Source: Alphaproteobacteria bacterium
GTDB taxonomy: Bacteria > Pseudomonadota > Alphaproteobacteria > UBA828
NCBI GenBank assembly: GCA_018668475.1
Contig: JABJCZ010000298.1
Location: 1-8,229 of the forward strand
Reading direction: 5' to 3'
DNA: 8,229 nt
Numbering within the stretch: the first letter of the stretch is position 1; every line of letters begins with the position of its first letter. The notes below the pieces were generated by a model, which saw only the letters and a program-made list of their open reading frames with translations, had not been told where the DNA came from and did no database searches. This document shows, in pieces, positions 1 through 5,545 of the stretch. Both the position numbers and the translations under genes were made by a program.

Positions 1-519
1 AAACAGAATATCGCCGGCTTGCAGGACGTCGAAAATTTCAAGGCCGGCTTCCTGCACCGGTGCCTGCAGCAATTCGACCTGCGACAGCCCTTCGATCCCC
101 GCCCTGGGCGCCGGATCCACTGCCGTGATGCGCCCATCAAATCCGCCATCGTGAATTGCCCGCGCCATAAAGCGGGTGGAATGGCCGGACCCGACCTCGA
201 CGATCCGGCGCGGCTTTCCGGCGCGCACAATGGTGTAGGCGACCGCAGCGTCCAACCGCGGAAACCAGTCCTGCGCCCATCTGGGCGCGGGCGGCGGCTG
301 GCGGCCAATATCAATCAGATCTTCGGAAAAACCATCGATGCCAGAAATCAGGGTGCGAAAATCGGGCTCAGCGGACCGGAACAGTTCCACCACAGCCGCA
401 TAGGGCGCGCGTTTGTCAGGACCGGGCAGACGGCCGGCATATCGGTAGGGAATAAAAAACCCCTTCCGCGCCAGACCCAGCGTGGTCGATATGCCCATGA
501 CGGCTCGCCGAAAATACAT
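1..519 (-). CDS. Class I SAM-dependent methyltransferase, C-terminus cut by window edge
   Basis: The minus strand reads open from an ATG at 519 to the window edge, giving 173 residues without a stop. Residues 106-118 (IVEVGSGHSTRFM) form the glycine-rich SAM-binding motif I. ITAVDPAP at 131-138 is the strand that ends in the acidic residue contacting the SAM ribose (D135). GDILF at 169-173, just before the cut, fits the next core strand of the Methyltransf_24-like group. The first 80 residues precede the Rossmann core and may form a cap or substrate region; no membrane segment is evident. The substrate cannot be told. The gene lies 38 bp downstream of the MBL hydrolase on the same strand, so the two may be co-transcribed. 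Only a weak CGGA lies before ATG 519; an in-frame ATG at 498 is an alternative start. Confidence 0.82.
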   Translation of the reverse strand, partial: MYFRRAVMGISTTLGLARKGFFIPYRYAGRLPGPDKRAPYAAVVELFRSAEPDFRTLISGIDGFSEDLIDIGRQPPPAPRWAQDWFPRLDAAVAYTIVRAGKPRRIVEVGSGHSTRFMARAIHDGGFDGRITAVDPAPRAGIEGLSQVELLQAPVQEAGLEIFDVLQAGDILF

Positions 520-557
520 AATTGTCCGTAGTTGTTTGACTGTGCTCGTGCCACCCC

Positions 558-1391
558 TCAGGGGCGCAATACGAGCCCTTCTCGCGCGACCACCGATTTG
601 GGCCGCGCCTGATCAACCGCACGAGCTATACCGTCCATAAAATCATCATCATGGCCAGGATCGTGGTGAAACACGACGTAAGTTTCGGCCTTTGCGGCCT
701 CACACAAACGCACGCCCTCCTGCCATGTAGAATGGCCCCACCCAATATGATTGGGATATTCCTCGTCGGTGTAGGTCGAATCGTAAATCACAATATTCGC
801 GCCGCGCACAAAATCGATGAGGGCCTCGGTATTACCCGTCTCCGGATGTTCATGATCCGTCAGGTAACAAATACTGCGGCCATCATATTCTACGCGATAT
901 CCGATGGCTCCATTGGGATGGTTGAGGGAAATCGTGCTCAGGTTGATTCCGGGCCCGGGCGTCAGCACATCTCCGGGAGCAAATTCTTCGAAAATCAATT
1001 TGGCGCGCAGGGTATCGGTATTGAGCGGATTCAGGGGATCATCCAGCAGCCCCATCATGATGTCCTTGATAGCGCCCGGTTGATCGAGGTGGCCACCGTG
1101 AATTCGAAATGTATTCCCATCCTGCAGACCCAACGGAAAATGCGGCCAGCCCCAGACGTGATCATAGTGACAATGGGTCAGATATAGGTCGGTATCCACC
1201 GGACCAGCGCCGGTCTTTGACTGACCGTATTGATACAGGCCGGTGCCGGCATCAAACAGAAGTGTGCGCCCACCGCACTCAATTTCGAGACAGGCCGTAT
1301 TGCCGCCATAACGAGCCGTTGCCGCGCCAGGGCAGGGGATGCTGCCGCGGACGCCCCAGAACCGGACAAAAAAATCATTTACTGCGTCCAT
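558..1391 (-). CDS. MBL-fold metallo-hydrolase (PhnP/Lactamase_B_2-like)
   Basis: This 277-residue cytosolic-looking protein has the metallo-beta-lactamase fold. FWGVRGSIP (11-19), YGGNT (28-32) and FDAGTG (46-51) are the usual N-terminal strands. THCHYDH (72-78) is the HxHxDH metal motif, with H73, H75, D77 and H78. Further likely ligands are H158 (LNHPNG), D179 (YLTDH) and H242 or H243 (FHHDPGHDD), consistent with a two-metal phosphodiesterase or hydrolase site. The substrate is unknown: relatives include cyclic-phosphate and nucleic-acid phosphodiesterases. The frame is open upstream to 1430, but the ATG at 1391 is preferred because a strong GGGAGGGG ribosome site (1396-1403) sits at proper spacing and family homology begins right after it. 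A methyltransferase follows 38 bp downstream. The upstream region holds a palindrome that may be an operator. Confidence 0.87.
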   Translation of the reverse strand: MDAVNDFFVRFWGVRGSIPCPGAATARYGGNTACLEIECGGRTLLFDAGTGLYQYGQSKTGAGPVDTDLYLTHCHYDHVWGWPHFPLGLQDGNTFRIHGGHLDQPGAIKDIMMGLLDDPLNPLNTDTLRAKLIFEEFAPGDVLTPGPGINLSTISLNHPNGAIGYRVEYDGRSICYLTDHEHPETGNTEALIDFVRGANIVIYDSTYTDEEYPNHIGWGHSTWQEGVRLCEAAKAETYVVFHHDPGHDDDFMDGIARAVDQARPKSVVAREGLVLRP

Positions 1392-1395
1392 CAGG

Positions 1396-1403
1396 CCCCT
1401 CCC
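1396..1403 (-). promoter_or_regulatory. Ribosome binding site fixing the MBL hydrolase start
   Basis: The minus strand reads GGGAGGGG here, with the GGAGG core 6 nt before the ATG at 1391. It is the strongest Shine-Dalgarno sequence in the window. It supports the 1391 start over the longer frame opening at 1430, which would place this site inside the coding region. Confidence 0.7.
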
Positions 1404-1408
1404 AAAGT

Positions 1409-1422
1409 GTTCCCGCGGGAAC
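1409..1422. promoter_or_regulatory. Perfect 14-bp palindrome, candidate operator
   Basis: GTTCCCGCGGGAAC is its own exact reverse complement over 14 bp. It lies 17 bp upstream of the MBL hydrolase ATG, just before its ribosome site, and would cover the first transcribed bases of the candidate minus-strand promoter at 1429-1456. A dimeric repressor could bind here. As RNA it would fold into a 5-bp stem with a CGCG loop next to the ribosome site. Palindromy is seen directly; the role is inferred. Confidence 0.45.
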
Positions 1423-1423
1423 C

Positions 1424-1445
1424 GGCCCATTTTGCCCCATGGGCC
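1424..1445. repeat. Inverted repeat GGCCCAT / ATGGGCC
   Basis: A perfect 7-bp inverted repeat has arms at 1424-1430 and 1439-1445 and an 8-bp spacer. It begins 2 bp beyond the 14-bp palindrome and overlaps the -10 and spacer of the candidate minus-strand promoter. It may be a second protein-binding site of the divergent control region, or chance in GC-rich DNA. Confidence 0.3.
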
Positions 1446-1456
1446 CGAGAGGTCAA
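1429..1456 (-). promoter_or_regulatory. Candidate promoter for the MBL hydrolase
   Basis: On the minus strand TTGACC (1456-1451, five of six bases of the -35 consensus) is followed after 16 bp by CAAAAT (1434-1429, four of six of the -10 consensus). Transcription would start near 1422, at the edge of the 14-bp palindrome. The motif match is by eye and only moderate. Confidence 0.35.
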
Positions 1457-1473
1457 AGCCCGAAGTGGGTTCC

Positions 1474-1501
1474 GTGACTTAATACCGTGCCGTGATAGAA
1501 T
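1474..1501 (+). promoter_or_regulatory. Candidate promoter for the crotonase-MFS pair
   Basis: GTGACT (1474-1479, four of six of the -35 consensus) is followed after 16 bp by TAGAAT (1496-1501, five of six of the -10 consensus). A start near 1508 would lie downstream of the GTG at 1492, so that upstream start would not be on the transcript and the ATG at 1549 would be used. A GANTC site (GAATC, 1498-1502), the target of the alphaproteobacterial methylase CcrM, overlaps the -10. Confidence 0.38.
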
Positions 1502-1548
1502 CGCGCTGGACCACCAGGGACCCAATCGAAAGCCTGCCGCAGATCTGT

Positions 1549-2307
1549 ATGTCGGATGCGATCACTTATCACTGCGATGCCGCCCGTGCGACGCTGACCC
1601 TCAATCGGTCCGAGACCCACAATCGCCTTTCGGTTGCTGACCTCTCGCTGCTGGAATCGCTGCTGGAGCGCGCCGACGCGGAACCGGGTGTGCGCGTCGT
1701 TGTTTTGACGGCAACACCGGGCCCGGTCTTTTGTGCCGGTTTTGAAATTGATGCCATTCTCGATACCGACTGGGCCGACAACCAGTTCACACGAACGGTT
1801 GAGCGGCTGGAGGGCATGAGCCGGCCGACAATCTGTAGTATCGGTGGGGCTATCTATGGGGGCGCGTGTGAGCTCGCCATAGCTTGCGATCTGCGTATTG
1901 GCACGCCCGAAGTTGTGCTGCAGATTCCGCCGGCACGCTTGGGGCTGACCTATTTTCCGTCAGGTTTGCGCCGATTCGTAGAGCGTCTGGGGCCTGGGCC
2001 AACCAAACGCCTGTTCTTGACCGCTGAACAGGCGACCGGGACAGACCTCGTGCAGATGGGGTTTTTGGATTATCTGGTTTCTGAAGACGGGTTGGTGGCA
2101 AACACCGATGCGCTTGCAGCGCGAATAGCCGCGCTGGCGCCCAACGCCGTTCAGGAAATGAAAAAATCGATAGACGGCATTGCCCGGGGCACTCTTGATG
2201 AGAAACAGGCCCTCGCAGCTGCCATCAAGTCTTTCGGTTCCGCCGAATCCCGCGAAGGAATCGCCGCTTTTCGTGAGAAGCGCGTACCCAAGTTCGACGA
2301 CATTTAG
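1549..2307 (+). CDS. Enoyl-CoA hydratase/isomerase family protein (crotonase fold)
   Basis: This 252-residue protein has the usual length of a crotonase-fold acyl-CoA enzyme. FCAGFEIDAI (61-70) and GGAIYGGACELAIACD (99-114) carry the two oxyanion-hole backbone positions near G64 and G105 that stabilise a thioester enolate. E108 matches the first catalytic glutamate of rat mitochondrial hydratase. The second glutamate, normally in a PE motif 20 residues on, aligns by eye to P128 within IPPARLGL, so classical water addition to enoyl-CoA is doubtful. Isomerase, decarboxylase or hydrolase chemistry on an acyl-CoA is possible; the substrate is unknown. The frame opens at a GTG at 1492, but homology starts at ATG 1549 and the candidate promoter lies in between. 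The ribosome site is weak. It ends 8 bp before the MFS gene, suggesting one operon. Confidence 0.87.
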   Translation: MSDAITYHCDAARATLTLNRSETHNRLSVADLSLLESLLERADAEPGVRVVVLTATPGPVFCAGFEIDAILDTDWADNQFTRTVERLEGMSRPTICSIGGAIYGGACELAIACDLRIGTPEVVLQIPPARLGLTYFPSGLRRFVERLGPGPTKRLFLTAEQATGTDLVQMGFLDYLVSEDGLVANTDALAARIAALAPNAVQEMKKSIDGIARGTLDEKQALAAAIKSFGSAESREGIAAFREKRVPKFDDI

Positions 2308-2315
2308 GCTGGGCG

Positions 2316-3551
2316 GTGTCGCTGCATAAATCTCACGCCCACGCATCTAAGGCGCCCGCCCCAACAAACTGGACAGGTGTAGCGCTCGGACTATGCATCG
2401 GCGCGCTGGCGGCTTTTCATCAGTTCAAGATCCCACCGGCTATTCCGCTGCTGCTGGACCGTTACCACTATGATCTGACGGTCGCTGGCGGGTTCATGTC
2501 GGTATACGCTGCTGTAGGCCTTGCGGCATCGGCTTTGCTCGGCCTCGGCTTGCAGCGGTTTGGCCTGCGCAGATATGTGTCGCTGGCAGCGGCCCTGTTT
2601 ATTGTCGGCTCGTTAATCACCATTGCCTGGCCGACTTTTGCCAGCGTCGTGCTGATATCCCGTGGCATCGAAGGGCTCGGATTTGCCATCTTTGCCGTTG
2701 CCGGCCCGGTTCTCGCGATCAGCAGTGCTAACGAACGCCACCGGCCGCTTGCTATTGCCATTTATGCGGCGTGGATTCCGCTCGGTCAGCTGGTGGCGCT
2801 CGGCGTCGCCCAACCTGTTATCGCTGCGGAAGAGTGGCGCCTGATCTGGTGGGTTGGCGTGGCGTTGACCGTATTGCTCACTGCTGCAGTCTGGCGCGCT
2901 GGTCGCCATCCCAAACGTGACCCGTCCACAGTTCAGCCTGCCCTGCGGCTACGCGACGTGTCGCAAGCCCAGCGGGTCGCGCTTTATGTGAGTGCCGCGC
3001 TGTTTGCATTGTGGTCAGGTCAGTTTTTCGCCATGACGACCTGGTTGCCGCATTATCTGGTGGAAGTGCGGGGTATCGGTGCATCGGCGGCAATGTTGCC
3101 CTACGCAGTCCCGGCGGTCGTCGTCATCGTCTTCAATATCGTTGGCGGCATGTTGTTGCGCCGTGGTGTTCCGATGTTTCCATTGTTATCGAGCGCCCTG
3201 GCCGTACAAGGCGTGCTCTGGCTGTTTTTCGCATCGTTTGATTCGGTCTGGAGCGGCATTGCGGCTCTGGCAATATTTGGGGCGGCGGCGGGAATCACAC
3301 CAACCTGTTTGTTTTCCATGCCCAATACAATTTTGGGGCCGCGCGGCTCCAGTGGCACCGCATTTGGCGTCATCATGACGGGGCGTAATATGGGGGTGCT
3401 GGTCGGGCCAATCCTATTGCCCCAATTGATGCACCTGAGCGGTGCTTGGGATGAAGCCAGCCCGATTTTTGGTGCAATTACACTAGTTGCCGCTGCGGGC
3501 GCTGCTGGGCTTGGATTTATGATGTTTCGGATTGGTAGCCCGGGGCATTGA
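2316..3551 (+). CDS. MFS transporter (CynX/NarK-like), inner membrane
   Basis: This 411-residue hydrophobic protein has about 12 predicted membrane helices by eye, for example near 21-36, 57-79, 87-105, 120-137, 175-193, 222-240, 261-279, 290-306, 312-330 and 383-403. The loop after helix 2 (LGLQRFGLRR, 77-86) is a degenerate form of MFS motif A. The central charged loop spans about 195-220. TTWLPHYLVEVRG (241-253) at helix 7 is typical of the cyanate/nitrate-type branch of the superfamily. The direction and substrate cannot be told; the upstream crotonase gene, 8 bp away, hints at an organic acid or related metabolite. The start is a GTG with AGG 7 nt before it, and that AGG overlaps the TAG stop of the upstream gene, which suggests translational coupling. 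Confidence 0.87.
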   Translation: MSLHKSHAHASKAPAPTNWTGVALGLCIGALAAFHQFKIPPAIPLLLDRYHYDLTVAGGFMSVYAAVGLAASALLGLGLQRFGLRRYVSLAAALFIVGSLITIAWPTFASVVLISRGIEGLGFAIFAVAGPVLAISSANERHRPLAIAIYAAWIPLGQLVALGVAQPVIAAEEWRLIWWVGVALTVLLTAAVWRAGRHPKRDPSTVQPALRLRDVSQAQRVALYVSAALFALWSGQFFAMTTWLPHYLVEVRGIGASAAMLPYAVPAVVVIVFNIVGGMLLRRGVPMFPLLSSALAVQGVLWLFFASFDSVWSGIAALAIFGAAAGITPTCLFSMPNTILGPRGSSGTAFGVIMTGRNMGVLVGPILLPQLMHLSGAWDEASPIFGAITLVAAAGAAGLGFMMFRIGSPGH

Positions 3552-3576
3552 GTGAGCGGCAGCAAGGGCCACCACG

Positions 3577-4266
3577 CTAATTTGATAGCCGATAACCACC
3601 GCTCTCCGTGATCAGCAATTGTGCGTTTGACGGGTCTTGCTCAATCTTCTGGCGTAGCCGGTAGATGTGGGTTTCCAGCGTGTGCGTCGCCACGTTTGCG
3701 TTGTAGCCCCACACCTCGCTCAATAAAACATCACGGGAGACGACCCGATCCTGCGCGCGGTACAGAAATTTGAGGATCGCGGTTTCCTTTTCGGTCAAGC
3801 GAACCTTGGCATTGGTTTCGGCATCAACCAGCATCTTGGCAGCAGGTTTGAACGTGAAATGCCCGATGAGGAACGTCGCATCCTCACTTTGCTCGTGCTG
3901 ACGGAGCTGGGCTCGAATACGCGCCAGCAGCACACCGAGCCGAAACGGCTTCGACATGTAATCATTGGCCCCTGAATCCAGGCCAAGAATAGTATCGGCA
4001 TCGCCATCAGCCGCAGTCAGCATGATAATCGGTACCTTGATGCCGTTTCGGCGCATGACTTTGCAGAGTTCACGGCCATCGGTATCCGGCAAACCGACAT
4101 CGAGCAACATCAGGTCGAAATTTCCGGTTTTCGTCGCCGCCAGAGCTTCGGCGCCGCAACCGGCCTGCGTGGCCTCGAATTCTTCATAGACCTCAAGCTG
4201 CTCCACCAGAGACTGGCGCAGCGCCTCATCGTCATCGACGACCAATATGCTTTTCTTCGCGCTCAT
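3577..4266 (-). CDS. OmpR-family two-component response regulator
   Basis: This 229-residue cytoplasmic transcription factor has a receiver domain (about 6-118) and a winged-helix DNA-binding domain (about 130-227). The receiver is complete: acidic pocket D11 and D12 in ILVVDDDEAL, phosphoacceptor D56 in LMLLDVGLPD, switch residue T84 in MLTAADG, and K106 in SKPF. The C-terminal part shows LTEKETAILKFL, the recognition-helix region THTLETHIYRLRQKI and the terminal hairpin ESGGYRL. It should be activated by a histidine kinase, but none is in the window. The N-terminal EQLEVYEEFE resembles alphaproteobacterial envelope regulators such as CenR; this is only an impression from memory, so no symbol is given. 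GGTGGGA precedes the ATG, and the leader holds an imperfect hairpin. It is divergent from the unknown-protein/L,D-transpeptidase pair and convergent with the MFS gene (25 bp apart). Confidence 0.94.
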   Translation of the reverse strand: MSAKKSILVVDDDEALRQSLVEQLEVYEEFEATQAGCGAEALAATKTGNFDLMLLDVGLPDTDGRELCKVMRRNGIKVPIIMLTAADGDADTILGLDSGANDYMSKPFRLGVLLARIRAQLRQHEQSEDATFLIGHFTFKPAAKMLVDAETNAKVRLTEKETAILKFLYRAQDRVVSRDVLLSEVWGYNANVATHTLETHIYRLRQKIEQDPSNAQLLITESGGYRLSN

Positions 4267-4279
4267 TATCCCACCGTTG

Positions 4280-4308
4280 TCGTTGCGCGATCAGGTTGAT
4301 CACAACGA
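4280..4308. promoter_or_regulatory. Imperfect inverted repeat in the response-regulator leader
   Basis: Outer arms TCGTTG (4280-4285) and CAACGA (4303-4308) flank inner arms GATCA (4289-4293) and TGATC (4297-4301) around a 3-nt GGT centre. The two stems are separated by 3 nt on one side and 1 nt on the other. It lies 14-42 nt upstream of the ATG at 4266, just outside the ribosome site. It could be an autoregulatory operator or an mRNA hairpin affecting translation; the sequence alone does not decide. Confidence 0.4.
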
Positions 4309-4523
4309 TATTGCCTTCATCTTACTCTGCGCAACCGTTCGTTACTGCATTGTTGCGTTGGCGGCACTGCAGCCCCGGATAACACCGTCAGTGGACTGAC
4401 AGCAATTCTTGCGCAAATAGGCAGTGCGCGCCCGGCAGATTCTGCCCTGACCGCCATCGAACTCACGCGGACTAAATACAACTAATTGAAATATATACAT
4501 TAATCCCTTGGCGCATCCCTTGC
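4309..4523. other. Divergent intergenic region between the regulator and the unknown-protein operon
   Basis: No gene or RNA family is recognised here. Contents: a GTCAGT-GG-ACTGAC inverted repeat (4387-4400), an 8-bp palindrome TTGCGCAA (4409-4416), a GANTC methylation-type site (GATTC, 4438-4442), and an AT-rich patch at 4471-4505 that stands out from the GC-rich surroundings and probably includes the promoter of the 4524 gene. No good sigma-70 box pair and no CtrA-type TTAA-N7-TTAA site was found by eye. Confidence 0.4.
4387..4400. repeat. Inverted repeat GTCAGT-GG-ACTGAC
   Basis: Perfect 6-bp arms with a 2-bp centre, located 121 bp upstream of the response-regulator start and 124 bp upstream of the 4524 gene start. 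Placement near the middle of a divergent region suits a shared regulator-binding site, but a repeat this short can occur by chance. Confidence 0.35.
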
Positions 4524-5528
4524 ATGGACAGTGCTGAAATGGGTGCAATAAACCAACATACAATGCACCAGGCCGACCTTTGGGGCGCGCGTGAACGGAT
4601 GGCGCTGCAACCCCACATGGGAGCCTTGGCAAGCAAGAGCGGCAGCAATTCGCTGGAACTCGCGTCCGCATCGCCTGCGGATTCGTCCAGCCTGTTTGGC
4701 GACGACGGATTCGGATTCGACGACTTGTTGGACCTGATCAACCCGCTTCAACACATTCCCATCGTATCCACTGCCTATCGGGCATTGACCGGTGACGAAA
4801 TCGCACCAGGTGCGCGACTGATGGGCGGCGCCCTGTTTGGCGGGCCGATCGGCCTCGCAACGGCAGTTGTCAGCACTGCAGTTGAGAGCGCGACCGGCAA
4901 AGATATTGGTGAATCTGTCTTGGCGATGTTTTCAGGTGATGACGACACACCGGCCGAGCCCGGCCCCATGCTGGCCAATGCCGGCGGCGCAATATCTACA
5001 GAAATTGCGGCTCTTGACGCTGCGCCGCCTCTACTTGTTGCCCCGCCTCCGCCAACCGTTTCGAGCGCAAGCGCAAATACGAATTTGGCCCCGCGCGCCG
5101 CCGAGCAAACTGCACCGCCACCAACAGTCCTGTCCGCAAATATTCCGCAGCTCAGTCCTGATCAGGTGGCGCTGCTTCTCAATTCCTTGGGTCTCCCGCC
5201 GGACGCTGCAAATTCTACGAAACTGGTTGTGAGTGATGCGCGTACCAGTCCGCCCGCGGCAAATGAAGACGCGCCAACGGCGCAGGCATCGCCACCTTCA
5301 ACACAGGCGCCTGCGCCGGCACCATTGCGACCCGCCGCAGCGGTCCCCGCCGATCAGCCGGTACCGAAACAGGCTGTCTGGCAGCCCTTCGATCAAGAGC
5401 TTGATCCGTCCGAGATGCCACAGGAGATGATCTCCGAGGCCATGGCCTGGGCGCTGGACAAATATCAAACTGAGTTTGGAGAAACCAGTCTCAACCCACG
5501 CGGACAAACGCACGACAGCGGGGCATAG
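4524..5528 (+). CDS. Unrecognised protein with glycine-rich core and Pro/Ala-rich tail
   Basis: I do not recognise a named family. The 334-residue product has a polar N-terminus (1-60) without an obvious signal peptide. A compact block at about 63-136 follows: FGFDDLLDLINPLQHIPIVS leads into YRALTGDEI, then a glycine-zipper-like stretch LMGGALFGGPIGLATAVVS (99-117), then TGKDIGESVLAMF. This block looks like the conserved, possibly membrane-associating part. Residues about 166-290 are rich in Pro and Ala with low complexity, as in linkers that span the periplasm or are disordered. The last 40 residues include an amphipathic helix around EMISEAMAWALDKYQ (301-315). The start lacks a clear ribosome site, and ATG 4539 is an alternative. 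The L,D-transpeptidase starts 17 bp downstream, so a cell-envelope role is possible but inferred from context alone. Confidence 0.75.
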   Translation: MDSAEMGAINQHTMHQADLWGARERMALQPHMGALASKSGSNSLELASASPADSSSLFGDDGFGFDDLLDLINPLQHIPIVSTAYRALTGDEIAPGARLMGGALFGGPIGLATAVVSTAVESATGKDIGESVLAMFSGDDDTPAEPGPMLANAGGAISTEIAALDAAPPLLVAPPPPTVSSASANTNLAPRAAEQTAPPPTVLSANIPQLSPDQVALLLNSLGLPPDAANSTKLVVSDARTSPPAANEDAPTAQASPPSTQAPAPAPLRPAAAVPADQPVPKQAVWQPFDQELDPSEMPQEMISEAMAWALDKYQTEFGETSLNPRGQTHDSGA

Positions 5529-5545
5529 AAAACACCATCATAACA

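Noticed and set aside
19..531. 170-codon plus-strand open frame over the methyltransferase
   Set aside because: It is antisense to a frame with clear SAM-binding motifs; its translation is Arg/Pro-rich with no recognisable motif.
651..1187. 178-codon plus-strand open frame inside the MBL hydrolase
   Set aside because: The opposite strand encodes the HxHxDH metal site and the full fold; this is a complementary-frame shadow.
1392..1430. Longer N-terminus of the MBL hydrolase starting at 1430
   Set aside because: It would place the strong ribosome site and the palindrome within the coding region; homology begins only after 1391.
1492..1548. 19-residue N-terminal extension of the crotonase from a GTG
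   Set aside because: The extension is not part of the crotonase fold and the best -10 overlaps the GTG, so it would not be transcribed.
3101..3565. 154-codon minus-strand frame inside the MFS gene
   Set aside because: The plus strand has a continuous 12-helix transporter; this frame mirrors it.
4471..4505. CtrA-type site in the AT-rich patch
   Set aside because: TTAA occurs once (about 4500-4503) without a partner 7 bp away.
4342..4671. Minus-strand open frame across the intergenic region and the start of the 4524 gene
   Set aside because: Cys/Arg-rich with no motif or good ribosome site, and overlaps a better-supported plus-strand gene.
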